NCBI GenBank assembly: GCA_901457705.2
Contig: LR590083.2
Coordinates: 434,001 to 498,000 of the forward strand
DNA length: 64,000 nt
DNA from: Beijerinckiaceae bacterium RH AL1
GTDB lineage: Bacteria; Pseudomonadota; Alphaproteobacteria; Rhizobiales; Beijerinckiaceae
Reading direction: 5' to 3'
A program made the translations under genes and the position numbers. How positions within the stretch are numbered: the stretch's first letter is position 1; every line of letters begins with the position of its first letter. The notes under the pieces are model-generated. The model saw nothing but the letters and a program-made list of their open reading frames with translations, did not search any database and had not been told where the DNA came from. Positions 41,494 through 50,466 of this stretch are shown here, piece after piece.

Positions 41494-42555
41494 ATGCTTT
41501 CAGGAGTTGCCGCCACGACCTTTGGGAGGGGCGGCGAAGACGCGGGAGCTGCGGCTCGAAACGGCCCGGAGATTGATCTGCAGCAAATAAGTACTGACGA
41601 TGTGCCGGAGAAGGATCGCCTCGACTATTGGCAGCACGTGCTGGGCGAGCTCATCGGAGGCTTCGAGCTTCGCGAATACGACAGCAGGAACTTTAGCAGT
41701 CGCTTTGCCGTGTCGGCGATGGGCGATCTGAAGTTCGGCCATTTCACGGGCGTCAGCCAGACGATCGACCGCAAGCCGCAACTCATCAAGCGGACCGACA
41801 CCGACGACTACATCGTCCTCCTCGAGTCGTCGAAGCTCTTCAACATCGAGCAGAACGGACGCCAGCACTCCGGCCGCGACAGCATGGTGCTGATCGACAT
41901 CACGCGGCCCTATCACGCGAGCCATCCCGAAGAGATGGACGTCATCGACGTCTTCATCCCGCGCCGCGTGATGGAGCGGGCGCTCGGCCCGGCGCGCCAG
42001 GCCGCCGGCCTGTCGATCGATTCCAGCCAGCCGAGCTTCCCCGTCATCATGAGCTTCCTGCGCTCGCTGGCGCAGCACGGCAGCTCGCTCGACCCCGCCG
42101 CCGCGGCGCGCATGTCGGCCTTCGCGGTCGATCTCATCGCCTCCGCCTTCGCGGAGAAGCTGGGGCAGGACCCCTCCCGGAACGTCGGCGGGGCCGTCAT
42201 CCTCTACCGGGCGCAAGCCTACATCGCCGAGCATCTCGGCGTGTCCGGCCTCGGCATCTCGGAGGTCGCATCGCAGGTGGGCATCTCGGTGCGCCGCCTG
42301 CATCAGATCGCGGCCGACGAGGGCATCTCTCTGGTCGACTGGATGTGGGAGCGCCGGCTGGAGCGCGCGCGCTCGATGCTGATCGATCCAGCCCACATTA
42401 CGACGTCGGTCGGGTCGATCGCCTACCAGTGCGGCTTCGTCGATCAGGCGCATTTCTCGCGCCGCTTCAGGCAGCGCTTCGGGCTGGCGCCCTCCGATTG
42501 GCGCGCCTCCGGGGCGCCCGCTCGAGGCGGGCTCAAGCCGCCTTCGCGACCCTGA
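41494..42555 (+). CDS. AraC-family transcriptional regulator
   Basis: 353 residues from the ATG at 41494, which has GAGGAT about six bases upstream; the frame is open to 41395. The N-terminal sensor domain (about residues 30-210) is of the AraC-binding-like cupin type (DDYIVLLESSKLFNIEQNG). The C-terminal double HTH (about 240-345) reads LGISEVASQVGISVRRLHQI and SVGSIAYQCGFVDQAHFSRR with the final RFGLAPSDWR. It probably senses a small organic ligand. The next gene, metX, has its own promoter, so the two need not be linked. Confidence 0.9.
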   Translation: MLSGVAATTFGRGGEDAGAAARNGPEIDLQQISTDDVPEKDRLDYWQHVLGELIGGFELREYDSRNFSSRFAVSAMGDLKFGHFTGVSQTIDRKPQLIKRTDTDDYIVLLESSKLFNIEQNGRQHSGRDSMVLIDITRPYHASHPEEMDVIDVFIPRRVMERALGPARQAAGLSIDSSQPSFPVIMSFLRSLAQHGSSLDPAAAARMSAFAVDLIASAFAEKLGQDPSRNVGGAVILYRAQAYIAEHLGVSGLGISEVASQVGISVRRLHQIAADEGISLVDWMWERRLERARSMLIDPAHITTSVGSIAYQCGFVDQAHFSRRFRQRFGLAPSDWRASGAPARGGLKPPSRP

Positions 42556-42604
42556 CGCCGCGGTCGGCAAGGCCACTTGCCCGCGAGACAATCGCCCGCT
42601 CGCC

Positions 42605-42634
42605 TTGACGGTAAGTCCTGCGGCTTCCCATATG
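42605..42634 (+). promoter_or_regulatory. Putative metX promoter
   Basis: TTGACG, 18-bp spacer, CATATG, placed so that transcription would start about 42641, one to two bases before the ATG at 42643. A leaderless transcript, or initiation at the second ATG (42652), is implied. Confidence 0.4.
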
Positions 42635-42642
42635 GCGCGACA

Positions 42643-43809
42643 ATGAACGTGATGCCCACCAAGCCGGCGAGCCAGAGGGAGGTCGAGACCCCAAGCTCGC
42701 AGCTCGTTCGCTTCGGCGCCGACACGCCCCTTACGATGGATGCGGGCGTTGCACTGGCTCCGTTCCAAATCGCCTACCAGACCTACGGCACGTTGAACGC
42801 GCGGAAATCCAACGCCATCCTCGTGTGCCACGCTCTGACCGGCGACCAGCATGTCGCCAACGTCAACCCGCTGACCGGCAAGGCTGGATGGTGGTCGAGC
42901 TTCGTCGGCCCGGGGCTGCCGATCGACACCGACCGCTACTTCGTCATCGCCTCGAACGTTCTCGGCGGCTGCATGGGCACGACTGGCCCCGCCTCGATGA
43001 ACCCCGCCACCGGGCGGCCCTACGGCCTCGACCTGCCGGTCGTGACGATCCGCGACATGGTGCGGGCGCAGGCGATGCTGATCGATCATCTCGGCATCGA
43101 GACGCTGTTCTGCGTGGTCGGCGGCTCGATGGGCGGCATGCAGGTCCTGCAATGGGCGGCGAGCTACCCCGATCGCGTCTTTGCGGCGATGCCGGTAGCG
43201 TCGGCGGCCCGCCATTCCTCGCAGAACATCGCCTTCCACGAGGTCGGCCGTCAGGCGGTGATGGCCGACCCCGACTGGTGCAAGGGGCGCTACCTCGAGG
43301 AGGGCCGCCACCCCGGCAAGGGCCTCGCGGTGGCGCGCATGGCTGCGCACATCACCTACCTCTCTGAGCAGGCGCTGCAGCGCAAGTTCGGCCGCAAGCT
43401 GCAGGGCCGCGACGCGCCGACCTTCTCCTTCGACGCGGACTTCCAGATCGAGAACTATCTTCGCTACCAGGGCCTGAGCTTCGTCGACCGGTTCGACGCC
43501 AACTCGTACCTCTACGTGACGCGCGCCTGCGACTACTTCGACCTCGCTGAGGATTACGGCGGCCGCCTATCGGGCGCCTTCAAGGGCTCGAAGACGCGCT
43601 TCTGCGTCGTCTCGTTCTCGTCGGACTGGCTCTACCCGACCTCGGCCTCGCGGGCGATCGTTCACGCGCTGAATGCCGCCGGCGCCTCGGTGTCGTTCGT
43701 CGACATCCCGACCGATCGCGGCCACGACGCCTTCCTCATCGAGGACCCGGAGTTCAACGCCACCGCGCACGGCTTTCTCGAGGGCGCCGCCAAGGCGCGG
43801 GGGCTCTAG
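42643..43809 (+). CDS. metX: Homoserine O-acyltransferase (MetX)
   Basis: Alpha/beta hydrolase-fold enzyme that acylates homoserine in methionine synthesis. The nucleophile is in [15 protein letters not shown], the oxyanion region is in [11 protein letters not shown], and the Asp/His pair falls in the C-terminal part, with His in [12 protein letters not shown]. MetX-specific [14 protein letters not shown] is present. The frame is open to 42577, and Met 42652 is an alternative start. metW follows 6 bp later. Acetyl versus succinyl specificity cannot be decided from motif alone. Confidence 0.95.
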   Translation: MNVMPTKPASQREVETPSSQLVRFGADTPLTMDAGVALAPFQIAYQTYGTLNARKSNAILVCHALTGDQHVANVNPLTGKAGWWSSFVGPGLPIDTDRYFVIASNVLGGCMGTTGPASMNPATGRPYGLDLPVVTIRDMVRAQAMLIDHLGIETLFCVVGGSMGGMQVLQWAASYPDRVFAAMPVASAARHSSQNIAFHEVGRQAVMADPDWCKGRYLEEGRHPGKGLAVARMAAHITYLSEQALQRKFGRKLQGRDAPTFSFDADFQIENYLRYQGLSFVDRFDANSYLYVTRACDYFDLAEDYGGRLSGAFKGSKTRFCVVSFSSDWLYPTSASRAIVHALNAAGASVSFVDIPTDRGHDAFLIEDPEFNATAHGFLEGAAKARGL

Positions 43810-43815
43810 AGGAGC

Positions 43816-44454
43816 ATGACCCGCCATTTCCCGCCGGGCGACATCCGCGCCAGCCTGCGGCCCGACCTCTACGCCGTCGCGCAGATGCTGGAGCCGAACT
43901 CGCGCGTGCTCGACGTCGGCTGCGGCGACGGCACGCTGCTGCACTACCTGCACGAGCAGCACGGCGTCGATGCGCGCGGCATCGAGCTGTCTCAGCGCGG
44001 CGTGAACATGTGCGTCGCCAACGGCCTGTCGGTGATCCAGGGGGATGCCGACACTGACCTTGCCGACTATCCCGACGACGCCTTCGACTTCGTCATCCTG
44101 TCGCAGACGCTTCAGGCGACGCGCAAGCCGCGGCAGGTCGTCGAGAACATGCTGCGGATCGGCCGCCACGTCGTCGTCTCGTTCCCGAACTTCGGCCACT
44201 GGAAGGTCCGCGGCCAGCTCCTGGTGCGCGGGCGCATGCCGATCACCAACGCGCTCGCCTACCAGTGGTACGACACGCCCAACATCCATTCCTTCACGAT
44301 CCGCGACTTCGTCGACCTCGTGGAGGAGTGCGGCGGCAAGATCGAGCGCTCGATGGCGCTCGACCAGAACGGCCGCGCCATCCGCTTCAGGGTGCCGTGG
44401 TGGTTCTGGAACCTGTTCGGCGCGCAGGCGGTGTTCTTGCTGACGCGACGCTGA
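43816..44454 (+). CDS. metW: Methionine biosynthesis protein MetW
   Basis: SAM-methyltransferase-fold protein, 212 aa. The SAM loop is VLDVGCGDGTLLHYL and the family-specific segment is VVVSFPNFGHWKVRGQLLVRGRMP. MetW is paired with MetX in proteobacteria that use direct O-acylation and is thought to be needed for full MetX activity. Its ATG lies 6 bp after the metX stop, so they form an operon. Confidence 0.95.
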   Translation: MTRHFPPGDIRASLRPDLYAVAQMLEPNSRVLDVGCGDGTLLHYLHEQHGVDARGIELSQRGVNMCVANGLSVIQGDADTDLADYPDDAFDFVILSQTLQATRKPRQVVENMLRIGRHVVVSFPNFGHWKVRGQLLVRGRMPITNALAYQWYDTPNIHSFTIRDFVDLVEECGGKIERSMALDQNGRAIRFRVPWWFWNLFGAQAVFLLTRR

Positions 44455-44465
44455 CGTCCAGCCGC

Positions 44466-45023
44466 TCAGACCACGACCACCCTGAAGCCGCGGGCCAGCC
44501 GCGGCAGCAGCCGCCGCATGTCGTCCGGCCGCAGTGCGACGCAGCCGAGCGTCGGCGGCATGCCGGGCTTGGCGCAGTGCAGGAAGATCGCGCTGCCGCG
44601 GCCGGCGCGGCGCGGAGTCATGTTCCAGTCGAGCACGAAAACGACGTCGTAGAGCCCGTCGCGCCGCCACATCTCCTCGTGGCTGTCCGCAAGGGGCAGG
44701 GAAGCAGGGCGGTTGTAGCGCGGCGAGCCCGCCTCGTCGCACCAGCCGAGGTTTTGGGTCAGCGGTCGCAGGGGCACGCGGCACAACGGGCGCGCCATCT
44801 TGTCGGGGCGATAGTAGCCCCACAGGGCGCGCATCGCGGCGACGGGCGTCGCGCCGTCGCCCTCGCGCTTGCCGTGCGTGATCCCCGACCGCCCGAGGAC
44901 ACACGGCAACGTGACCTGACCCGCCTTGACATGGCCCCGCGGGCCGATTTGACCCGGGAGACGCGCGGCCGGCCGCACGATCAAGGTCGCGAGCCTCCGC
45001 CGCTCCAGTCTTGATTTCGTCAC
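44466..45023 (-). CDS. L,D-transpeptidase family (YkuD-like) protein
   Basis: The C-terminal catalytic segment is HCAKPGMPPTLGCVAL, with the His and Cys of the YkuD H-x(n)-(S/T)-x-G-C motif (Thr in place of the usual Ser). Earlier segments include the ATPVAAMRALWGYYRP strand and NRPASLPLADSHEEMWR. The start is uncertain: GTG 45023 is used, but the frame is open to 45059. No clear signal peptide is visible, so localisation is open. Role is probably peptidoglycan crosslinking or attachment. It converges with metW. Confidence 0.8.
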   Translation of the reverse strand: MTKSRLERRRLATLIVRPAARLPGQIGPRGHVKAGQVTLPCVLGRSGITHGKREGDGATPVAAMRALWGYYRPDKMARPLCRVPLRPLTQNLGWCDEAGSPRYNRPASLPLADSHEEMWRRDGLYDVVFVLDWNMTPRRAGRGSAIFLHCAKPGMPPTLGCVALRPDDMRRLLPRLARGFRVVVV

Positions 45024-45115
45024 CGGCCGCTCACGTCTCGAATACCTTGCGCGGCGCACGCGAAGCGCGCACGTTCCCCCGTGTTAGGTGCCGAGCGCAC
45101 CGGAGAGAAGAGGTT

Positions 45116-45799
45116 ATGCAGGTTCGCAAGATCCTCATTGCGGATGACGACGACGATCTCCGCGACGCGCTCGTCGAGCAGCTCGCCCTCTACGACGAGT
45201 TCGAGCCGATCCAGGAGAAGGACGCCCGGAGCGCGATGGCCCGCGCGCAGCGCGAGCGCCCCGATCTCGTCATCATGGACGTCGGGCTGCCCGACATGGA
45301 TGGCCGCGACGCGGTGAAGGAGCTGCGCGCCGGCGGCTTCAAGAACCCCGTCATCATGCTCACCGGTCATGATGGCGAAGCCGACACCGTGATGGGCCTC
45401 GAGGCCGGCGCCAACGACTATGTGACGAAGCCTTTCCGCTTCGCCGTGCTGCTCGCCCGCATGCGCGCCCACCTGCGCCAGCACGAGACCTCCGACGACG
45501 CCTCCTTCCGCATAGGTCCGTACACGTTCCAGCCCGGCTCGAAGCAGCTCGTCACCGACGCCGGCAGCAAGCTGCGCCTGACCGAGAAGGAGACGGCGAT
45601 CCTGCGCTTCCTCTACAGGGCCGGGCAGGACGTCGTGTCGCGCGAGATCCTTCTCAAGGAGGTCTGGGGCTACAACGCCGCCGTCACGACGCACACGCTC
45701 GAGACCCACATCTACCGCCTGCGCCAGAAGATCGAGACCGATCCGACCAAGGCGGTGTTGCTCGTCACCGAGGCCGGCGGCTACAAGCTGATGCCCTGA
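45116..45799 (+). CDS. OmpR/PhoB-family response regulator
   Basis: 227 residues from the ATG at 45116, with GGAGAGAAGAGG upstream. Receiver domain (about residues 1-120): acidic pocket in LIADDDDDLRDAL, phospho-acceptor in VIMDVGLPDMDG and the lysine in YVTKPFRF. C-terminal winged helix (about 130-225) with LTEKETAILRFLYRAG and THTLETHIYRLRQKIE. No kinase gene is adjacent. A cyclic-nucleotide-binding-type protein follows 13 bp downstream and may be co-expressed. Confidence 0.93.
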   Translation: MQVRKILIADDDDDLRDALVEQLALYDEFEPIQEKDARSAMARAQRERPDLVIMDVGLPDMDGRDAVKELRAGGFKNPVIMLTGHDGEADTVMGLEAGANDYVTKPFRFAVLLARMRAHLRQHETSDDASFRIGPYTFQPGSKQLVTDAGSKLRLTEKETAILRFLYRAGQDVVSREILLKEVWGYNAAVTTHTLETHIYRLRQKIETDPTKAVLLVTEAGGYKLMP

Positions 45800-45812
45800 A
45801 CGGGGAACTGGC

Positions 45813-46265
45813 ATGGCTCTGCAGGACAACGTCCGCAATCTCGCGCTGAACCCGACGCTGCGCGATCTCGAGCCGGACGCACTTCGCGTCATCGCCTTTT
45901 CCGCCGAAACCCGCATCCTGCGCGCCGGCAATGTGCTGTTCCGGCGCGGCGAGGCCTCGGATTCGGGCTACGTCGTCCTGAGCGGCGCGATCGCGCTGCA
46001 GGCCGAGGGCGGCGAGGAGACGGTGGTCCGCGCACCGACGCTGATCGGCGAATCGGCGCTCATCACCGAGACGACGCGCGCCGCGACCGCCACCGCCCGC
46101 GAGCCCTCGAGCGTCCTCAAGGTGTCGCGCGCGCTGTTCCATCGCGTGCTGGACGAGTTTCCCGACAGCGCGGCACGGCTGTTCCAGACCTTGCACGAGC
46201 GACTGCACGGCCTGACCGACGAGCTCGAGGCGCTGCGCGTGGCGCGACTGGCGCCGAGCCCGTGA
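45813..46265 (+). CDS. Cyclic nucleotide-binding domain (cNMP/Crp-like) protein without DNA-binding domain
   Basis: 150 residues forming one cNMP beta-roll. LFRRGEASDSGYVVLSGAIAL and LIGESALITETTRAATATARE match the typical fold, with the phosphate-cassette-like GE and Arg. There is no C-terminal HTH, so it acts as a stand-alone sensor or adaptor. It lies 13 bp after the response regulator and 16 bp before the GST gene, probably in one operon. Whether it binds cAMP or cGMP is unknown. Confidence 0.85.
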   Translation: MALQDNVRNLALNPTLRDLEPDALRVIAFSAETRILRAGNVLFRRGEASDSGYVVLSGAIALQAEGGEETVVRAPTLIGESALITETTRAATATAREPSSVLKVSRALFHRVLDEFPDSAARLFQTLHERLHGLTDELEALRVARLAPSP

Positions 46266-46281
46266 TGCCGGAGGGCCGACC

Positions 46282-46899
46282 GTGAGCGACCTCGTCTTCT
46301 ACACGAACCCGATGTCGCGCGGCCGCATCGTCCGCTGGATGCTGGAAGAGGTCGGCGTTTCCTATCAAACGAAGGTCCTCGATTACGCCGAGGTGAAGGC
46401 CCCCGAGTTCCTGACGATCAACCCGATGGGCAAGATGCCGACGATCGTGCACGGCACCACGGTCGTGACGGAGGCCGCCGCGATCTGCGCCTATCTCGCC
46501 GACGCTTTTCCCGCGGCCGGCCTCGCGCCGCCGCCGAACGACCGCGGCGCCTACTACCGCTGGCTGTTCTTCGCGGCCGGCCCGCTCGAAGCGGCGATGA
46601 CGAATCAGGCCCTCGGGGTCGCGGTGCCGCCGGAGCGCCGCCGCATGGCCGGCTACGGCTGCATGGAGGATGTGCTGCAAACGATCGAGACGGCTCTCGC
46701 CGAGCGGGAATATTGCGCCGGCGACGCGTTTTCCGCCGCCGACGTCTATCTCGGCTCGGGACTGGGCTTCGGCCTGATGTTCGGCTCGATCGAGCGGCGG
46801 CCGGTCTTCGAGCGCTACGTCGGCGCCCTCCAGGCCCGACCCGCCGCCGTACGGGCGCGCGAGATCGACGACGCCTTGATCGCCGCCGCCAAAGCCTGA
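46282..46899 (+). CDS. Glutathione S-transferase family protein
   Basis: 205 residues starting at GTG 46282. The N-terminal thioredoxin-like domain has VFYTNPMSRGRIVRWMLEEVG with Ser in the catalytic region, the cis-Pro segment MGKMPTIV and the acidic TEAAAICAYLAD. The C-terminal helical domain follows (AGDAFSAADVYLGSG). It is the third gene of the response-regulator group. Substrate unknown. Confidence 0.9.
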   Translation: MSDLVFYTNPMSRGRIVRWMLEEVGVSYQTKVLDYAEVKAPEFLTINPMGKMPTIVHGTTVVTEAAAICAYLADAFPAAGLAPPPNDRGAYYRWLFFAAGPLEAAMTNQALGVAVPPERRRMAGYGCMEDVLQTIETALAEREYCAGDAFSAADVYLGSGLGFGLMFGSIERRPVFERYVGALQARPAAVRAREIDDALIAAAKA

Positions 46900-47172
46900 A
46901 TTGCCGTCGTCGATGAACTCATAGCGAACATTTGTTTGCAACACAGCCCAAATGGTGGCGGATCACCCTATTCAAAGCTTGTCGTTTCCTGGCGAAGGCG
47001 CTATGCGAGCGCCGAGTACAATAGATGACGTCGCTGTGCAGCAGGCTTGTAATACTCCGAGCCACTTGCGACTTGCGCCCCGCGCCTCGCGCGCAGGGAT
47101 AGAGCGACGACGGCAAGACAAACGCCGCGGCATGACGCTTCGGCCCCACGCCTGGTCTTGAGAGGATGACCC
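46900..47172. other. Intergenic region before mucR
   Basis: 273 bp with a relatively A/T-rich first half (46915-47060). MucR/Ros proteins usually repress their own AT-rich promoters, so autoregulatory sites are expected here. I see several short T-A step motifs but no symmetrical operator, and no terminator hairpin with a T-tract. Confidence 0.35.
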
Positions 47173-47658
47173 TTGGAACCCCATGAAGACGTCGACACGG
47201 GCCTCGAGCAGGCTCTCGAGTCGCATATCGACCTGACGACGAGCATCGTGTCGGCCTACGTGAGCCACAACTCGGTGCGCGCGGCCGACCTTCCCGAGCT
47301 CATCGCCTCGGTCCACTCGGCGCTGGCCGGGCTCGCCGGTCCGGCCGAGGCGCCGGCGGCAGCAGCCGCGCCGCCGACGCCCGCCGTGCCGATCAAGAAG
47401 TCGGTCACCGACGACTACATCATCTGCCTCGAGGACGGGAAGAAGTTCCGCTCGCTGAAGCGGCACATCGGCACCGTCTACAACCTCTCGCCGGAGCAAT
47501 ACCGCGAGAAGTGGGGCCTGCCGCGCGACTATCCGATGGTCGCGCCCGCCTATTCCGCCATCCGCTCGCGCCTCGCCAAGGATATCGGCCTCGGCCAGCA
47601 GCGTGGTGCCGAGGAGACGGCCGAGGCGCCGAAGCGCAAGCGCGCCGCCGCCAAGTAG
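47173..47658 (+). CDS. mucR: MucR/Ros-family transcriptional regulator
   Basis: 161 residues beginning at TTG 47173 after GAGG. The N-terminal helix region (LESHIDLTTSIVSAYVSHNSV) mediates oligomerisation in the family. The Ros-type finger starts at YIICLEDGKKFRSLKRHIGT and ends LSPEQYREKWGLPRDYP. The usual Cys, Asp and first His are present, but the second zinc histidine position reads Val/Tyr. The tail is Lys/Arg/Ala-rich (PKRKRAAAK). MucR-type proteins act as global H-NS-like repressors controlling surface polysaccharide, motility and the cell cycle. Confidence 0.92.
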   Translation: MEPHEDVDTGLEQALESHIDLTTSIVSAYVSHNSVRAADLPELIASVHSALAGLAGPAEAPAAAAAPPTPAVPIKKSVTDDYIICLEDGKKFRSLKRHIGTVYNLSPEQYREKWGLPRDYPMVAPAYSAIRSRLAKDIGLGQQRGAEETAEAPKRKRAAAK

Positions 47659-47749
47659 GCGCCTAGCGGAGGCGCAGCGGCTTCGCTGCGCCATTGCCCC
47701 TGCGGCCCGTGCGCGGTAACCACCGGCTTTCCTATCGGACCGGGACGTC

Positions 47750-48847
47750 ATGGGCTTCAAATGCGGCATCGTCGGCCTGCCGAACGTCGGCAAGTCGACC
47801 CTCTTCAACGCGCTGACGCAGACGGCGGCGGCGCAGGCGGCGAACTATCCGTTCTGCACGATCGAGCCGAACGTCGGCGACGTCGCCGTGCCGGACGAGC
47901 GCCTCGCCACGCTCGCCGCCATCGCCGCCTCGAAAGAGATCATCCCGACGCGGCTCACCTTCGTCGACATCGCCGGTTTGGTGCGCGGCGCCTCGAAGGG
48001 CGAGGGCCTCGGCAACCAGTTCCTCGCCAACATCCGCGAATGCGACGCGATCGCCCATGTCGTACGCTGCTTCGAGGATGACGACATCACCCATGTCGAG
48101 GGCAAGATCGCGCCGGTCGCCGACATCGAGACGATCGAGACCGAGCTGATGCTGGCCGACCTCGAGAGCCTCGAGAAGCGCATCGTCCCGCTCGAGAAGC
48201 GGGCCAAGGGCAACGACAAGGAGGCGAAGGAGCTCGTCGACCTGATGAGCCGCTGCCTCGTGCTCCTGCGCGAGGGCAAGCCGGCGCGGCTCGCCGAGGT
48301 GAAGCCGGAGGAACGGCGCACCTTCGCCCAGCTCGGCCTGCTGTCGTCAAAGCCCGTGCTCTACGTCTGCAATGTCGAGGAGGCGTCCGCCGACACGGGC
48401 AATGCCTACTCGGCCGAGGTCGAGGCGCGCGCCAAGGCGGAAGGTGCCGTCGCCGTCGTCGTCTCGGCGCAGATCGAGAGCGAGATCGCCGTCATGTCGG
48501 CCGAGGAGCAGAAGGAGTTCCTCGAGGCCGTCGGGCTCGCCGAGCCGGGGCTCAACCGGGTGATCCGCGCCGGCTACCGCCTGCTCGATCTCATCACCTA
48601 CTTCACCGTCGGGCCGAAGGAGGCGCGCGCCTGGACGATCCCGGCCGGCACCAAGGGGCCGCAGGCCGCGGGCGTGATCCACACCGACTTCGAGAAAGGC
48701 TACATCCGCGCCGAGACCGTCGCCTATGCCGACTACGTGGCCGGCAAGGGCGAAGCGGGCGCGCGCGAGGCCGGCAAGTTCCGGCTCGAAGGCAAGGACT
48801 ACGTCGTTGCCGACGGCGACGTCCTGCACTTCCGCTTCGCGACCTGA
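47750..48847 (+). CDS. ychF: Redox-regulated ATPase YchF (Obg-family)
   Basis: 365-residue Obg-like P-loop protein. The P-loop is GIVGLPNVGKSTLFN, switch regions lie in DIAGLVRGASKGEGLGNQFL, and the base-recognition motif reads YVCNVEE instead of NKxD, the feature that gives YchF its ATP preference. The C-terminal TGS domain ends GKDYVVADGDVLHFRF. It binds ribosomes and modulates stress response in other bacteria. Length is standard. Confidence 0.97.
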   Translation: MGFKCGIVGLPNVGKSTLFNALTQTAAAQAANYPFCTIEPNVGDVAVPDERLATLAAIAASKEIIPTRLTFVDIAGLVRGASKGEGLGNQFLANIRECDAIAHVVRCFEDDDITHVEGKIAPVADIETIETELMLADLESLEKRIVPLEKRAKGNDKEAKELVDLMSRCLVLLREGKPARLAEVKPEERRTFAQLGLLSSKPVLYVCNVEEASADTGNAYSAEVEARAKAEGAVAVVVSAQIESEIAVMSAEEQKEFLEAVGLAEPGLNRVIRAGYRLLDLITYFTVGPKEARAWTIPAGTKGPQAAGVIHTDFEKGYIRAETVAYADYVAGKGEAGAREAGKFRLEGKDYVVADGDVLHFRFAT

Positions 48848-48853
48848 GTCGCC

Positions 48854-49333
48854 TCAGAGCACCCGCTCGATCTCGTCCTTCATCTCGGTCGGCTTGGTCA
48901 TCGGCCCGTGGCGCGACACGACGGCGCCGGTGCGGTCGACCAGGAACTTCGTGAAGTTCCACTTGATGCCCTGGGAGCCGAGAAAGCCCGGCTTCGAGGC
49001 CTTCAGGAACTTGAAGAGCGGGTGCGCGCCCTCGCCGTTGACGTCGACCTTGGCGAACATCGGGAAGCTCACCGCATAGGTCGTCTCGCAGAAGCTCGCA
49101 ATCTCGGCGGCATCGCCGGGCTCCTGCGCGCCGAACTGGTTGCAGGGAAAACCGAGCACCGAGAAGCCGCGCGGCGACAGGCTGCGGTGCAGTGCCTCGA
49201 GCCCTTCGTATTGCGGGGTGAAGCCGCATCTCGAGGCCGTGTTGACGATCACGAGCACCTCGCCACGCCAGCGATCCAGCTTCTCCTCGCTCCCGTCGAG
49301 GCGGGTGGCGGAGAAGTCGTAGACGGTCGTCAT
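48854..49333 (-). CDS. Glutathione peroxidase family protein
   Basis: 159-residue thioredoxin-fold peroxidase. The peroxidatic Cys is in VNTASRCGFTPQY, the Gln is in FPCNQFGAQEPG, and the Trp/Asn pair is in KWNFTKFLVDR. The second Cys in LGFPCNQFG suggests thioredoxin-linked recycling, as in many bacterial BtuE-like enzymes. It is cytoplasmic and converges with ychF. Confidence 0.94.
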   Translation of the reverse strand: MTTVYDFSATRLDGSEEKLDRWRGEVLVIVNTASRCGFTPQYEGLEALHRSLSPRGFSVLGFPCNQFGAQEPGDAAEIASFCETTYAVSFPMFAKVDVNGEGAHPLFKFLKASKPGFLGSQGIKWNFTKFLVDRTGAVVSRHGPMTKPTEMKDEIERVL

Positions 49334-49351
49334 GGGAAGGCTCCGTGCGGC

Positions 49352-50128
49352 TTAAGGGCTGGCGGCCAGCGTGAGGTAGACGGCGATCTCGGCGAGTTGC
49401 TGCGTCGCGCCGGCGACATCGCCCGTGTGACCCTGGATCTGCTTGCGGGCCAGCTCGCAGAAGGCGGCGGTGACGAGCACCGCGAAGACGCAGGCGCAGA
49501 GCGCGCGCGCGAGGCCGACCGCCGGCGCGAGCAGTGCCAGCGCGAGGACGAGCGCGAGCCCGGCGGCCGCGCCCGCCATGGCAGGCGCCGGCTCTGCCGC
49601 GGCGCCGATGCCGTCGGCGCGGGCCGGCGGCAGCCAGGCCAGCGGCCACAGGCTGGCCGCGCGGGACAGGGCCGCAGCGGCGACGAGCACCAGCGCCGCG
49701 GTGCCGGCCGCGTGCTCGGTGATCACCGCAAGCGCGGTGACGCGGATGTAGAGCGAGAGCGCCAGCGCGACGCCGCCGAAGGCGCCGATGCGGCTGTCGC
49801 GCATGATCTCGAGCTTGCGCTCGCGCGTCCGGCCGCCGCCGAAGCCGTCGGCGCAGTCCGAGAGCGCGTCCTCGTGCAGCGCGCCGGTGACGAGCGCGAG
49901 CGTCGCGATGGCGAGCGGCGCGGCAAGGACTGGCGGCAGCCCGAGAGCGCTCGCGGCGAGGAGCACGAGCGCCGGAAGCAGGCCGATGATCGCGCCCGCG
50001 ACGGGCACCAGCGCCGCCGCATTGGCGAGGCCGGCCGTGCCGAGCGCGCGCTCGCGCGCCGTCGCCGGCACCGGCAGGCGCGAGAAGAAGCGCAGCGAAA
50101 TGAAGAGGTCGTCGGCGAGATGCGGCAT
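49352..50128 (-). CDS. cobS: Adenosylcobinamide-GDP ribazoletransferase
   Basis: Membrane enzyme that joins alpha-ribazole to adenosylcobinamide-GDP, the last main step of cobalamin assembly. 258 aa from the ATG at 50128; the frame is open to 50203. The acidic catalytic stretch is [31 protein letters not shown], across the first cytoplasmic loop, followed by several hydrophobic helices. cobT is nearby, divergent and about 340 bp away, which supports the assignment. Confidence 0.93.
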   Translation of the reverse strand: MPHLADDLFISLRFFSRLPVPATARERALGTAGLANAAALVPVAGAIIGLLPALVLLAASALGLPPVLAAPLAIATLALVTGALHEDALSDCADGFGGGRTRERKLEIMRDSRIGAFGGVALALSLYIRVTALAVITEHAAGTAALVLVAAAALSRAASLWPLAWLPPARADGIGAAAEPAPAMAGAAAGLALVLALALLAPAVGLARALCACVFAVLVTAAFCELARKQIQGHTGDVAGATQQLAEIAVYLTLAASP

Positions 50129-50133
50129 CAGGG

Positions 50134-50168
50134 GCGGTTCCTTCCCCCGGTTGCGGGGGAAGGACCGC
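50134..50168 (-). terminator. Intergenic hairpin between csbD-like gene and cobS
   Basis: GCGG-TT-CCTTCCCCC, a 6-base loop, then GGGGGAAGG-A-CCGC: a 9-bp stem continued by four more pairs past a bulge. It lies in the 49 bp between two minus-strand genes, so it probably ends the csbD-like transcript. This C/G-rich type is also common as a dispersed repeat. Confidence 0.5.
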
Positions 50169-50177
50169 GCGCAGGCC

Positions 50178-50357
50178 TCACTTGGTTTTCTTGCGAACGG
50201 CATCCTTGGCGTCGCCGGCGGCCATGCGGGCCGCGCCCTTGGCCTTGTCGAGCTTGCCTTCCGCCTTCAGCTTGGTGCTGCCGGTCACGGCACCCGCCGC
50301 CTCCTTGACCGCACCCTTCGCCTTGTCGACCGCACCCTTTACATGCTGCTTGTCCAT
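50178..50357 (-). CDS. CsbD-family stress-response protein
   Basis: 59 residues from the ATG at 50357, with GGAGGAGA upstream (a further ATG at 50363 overlaps that site). The sequence is the typical Lys/Ala/Gly repeat pattern: [21 protein letters not shown], then [19 protein letters not shown]. CsbD proteins are highly charged, abundant under general stress, and of unknown biochemical role. Confidence 0.88.
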   Translation of the reverse strand: MDKQHVKGAVDKAKGAVKEAAGAVTGSTKLKAEGKLDKAKGAARMAAGDAKDAVRKKTK

Positions 50358-50466
50358 GGTCATCTCCTCCGGGAGACCGTCATCTTCACCCCGCCGCCGA
50401 ATGTTGGCGATAGGAATTTTGTGGTCTTCGCAGCTTTGTGCCTAAAGACGGGCGTTCCTCCCTTCA

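Noticed and set aside
42556-42642. SAM-II riboswitch upstream of metX
   Set aside because: I looked for the conserved core of SAM-II leaders and could not match it in this short spacer.
50358-50466. Cobalamin riboswitch before cobT
   Set aside because: The spacer is about 110 bp and shows no B12-box pattern.
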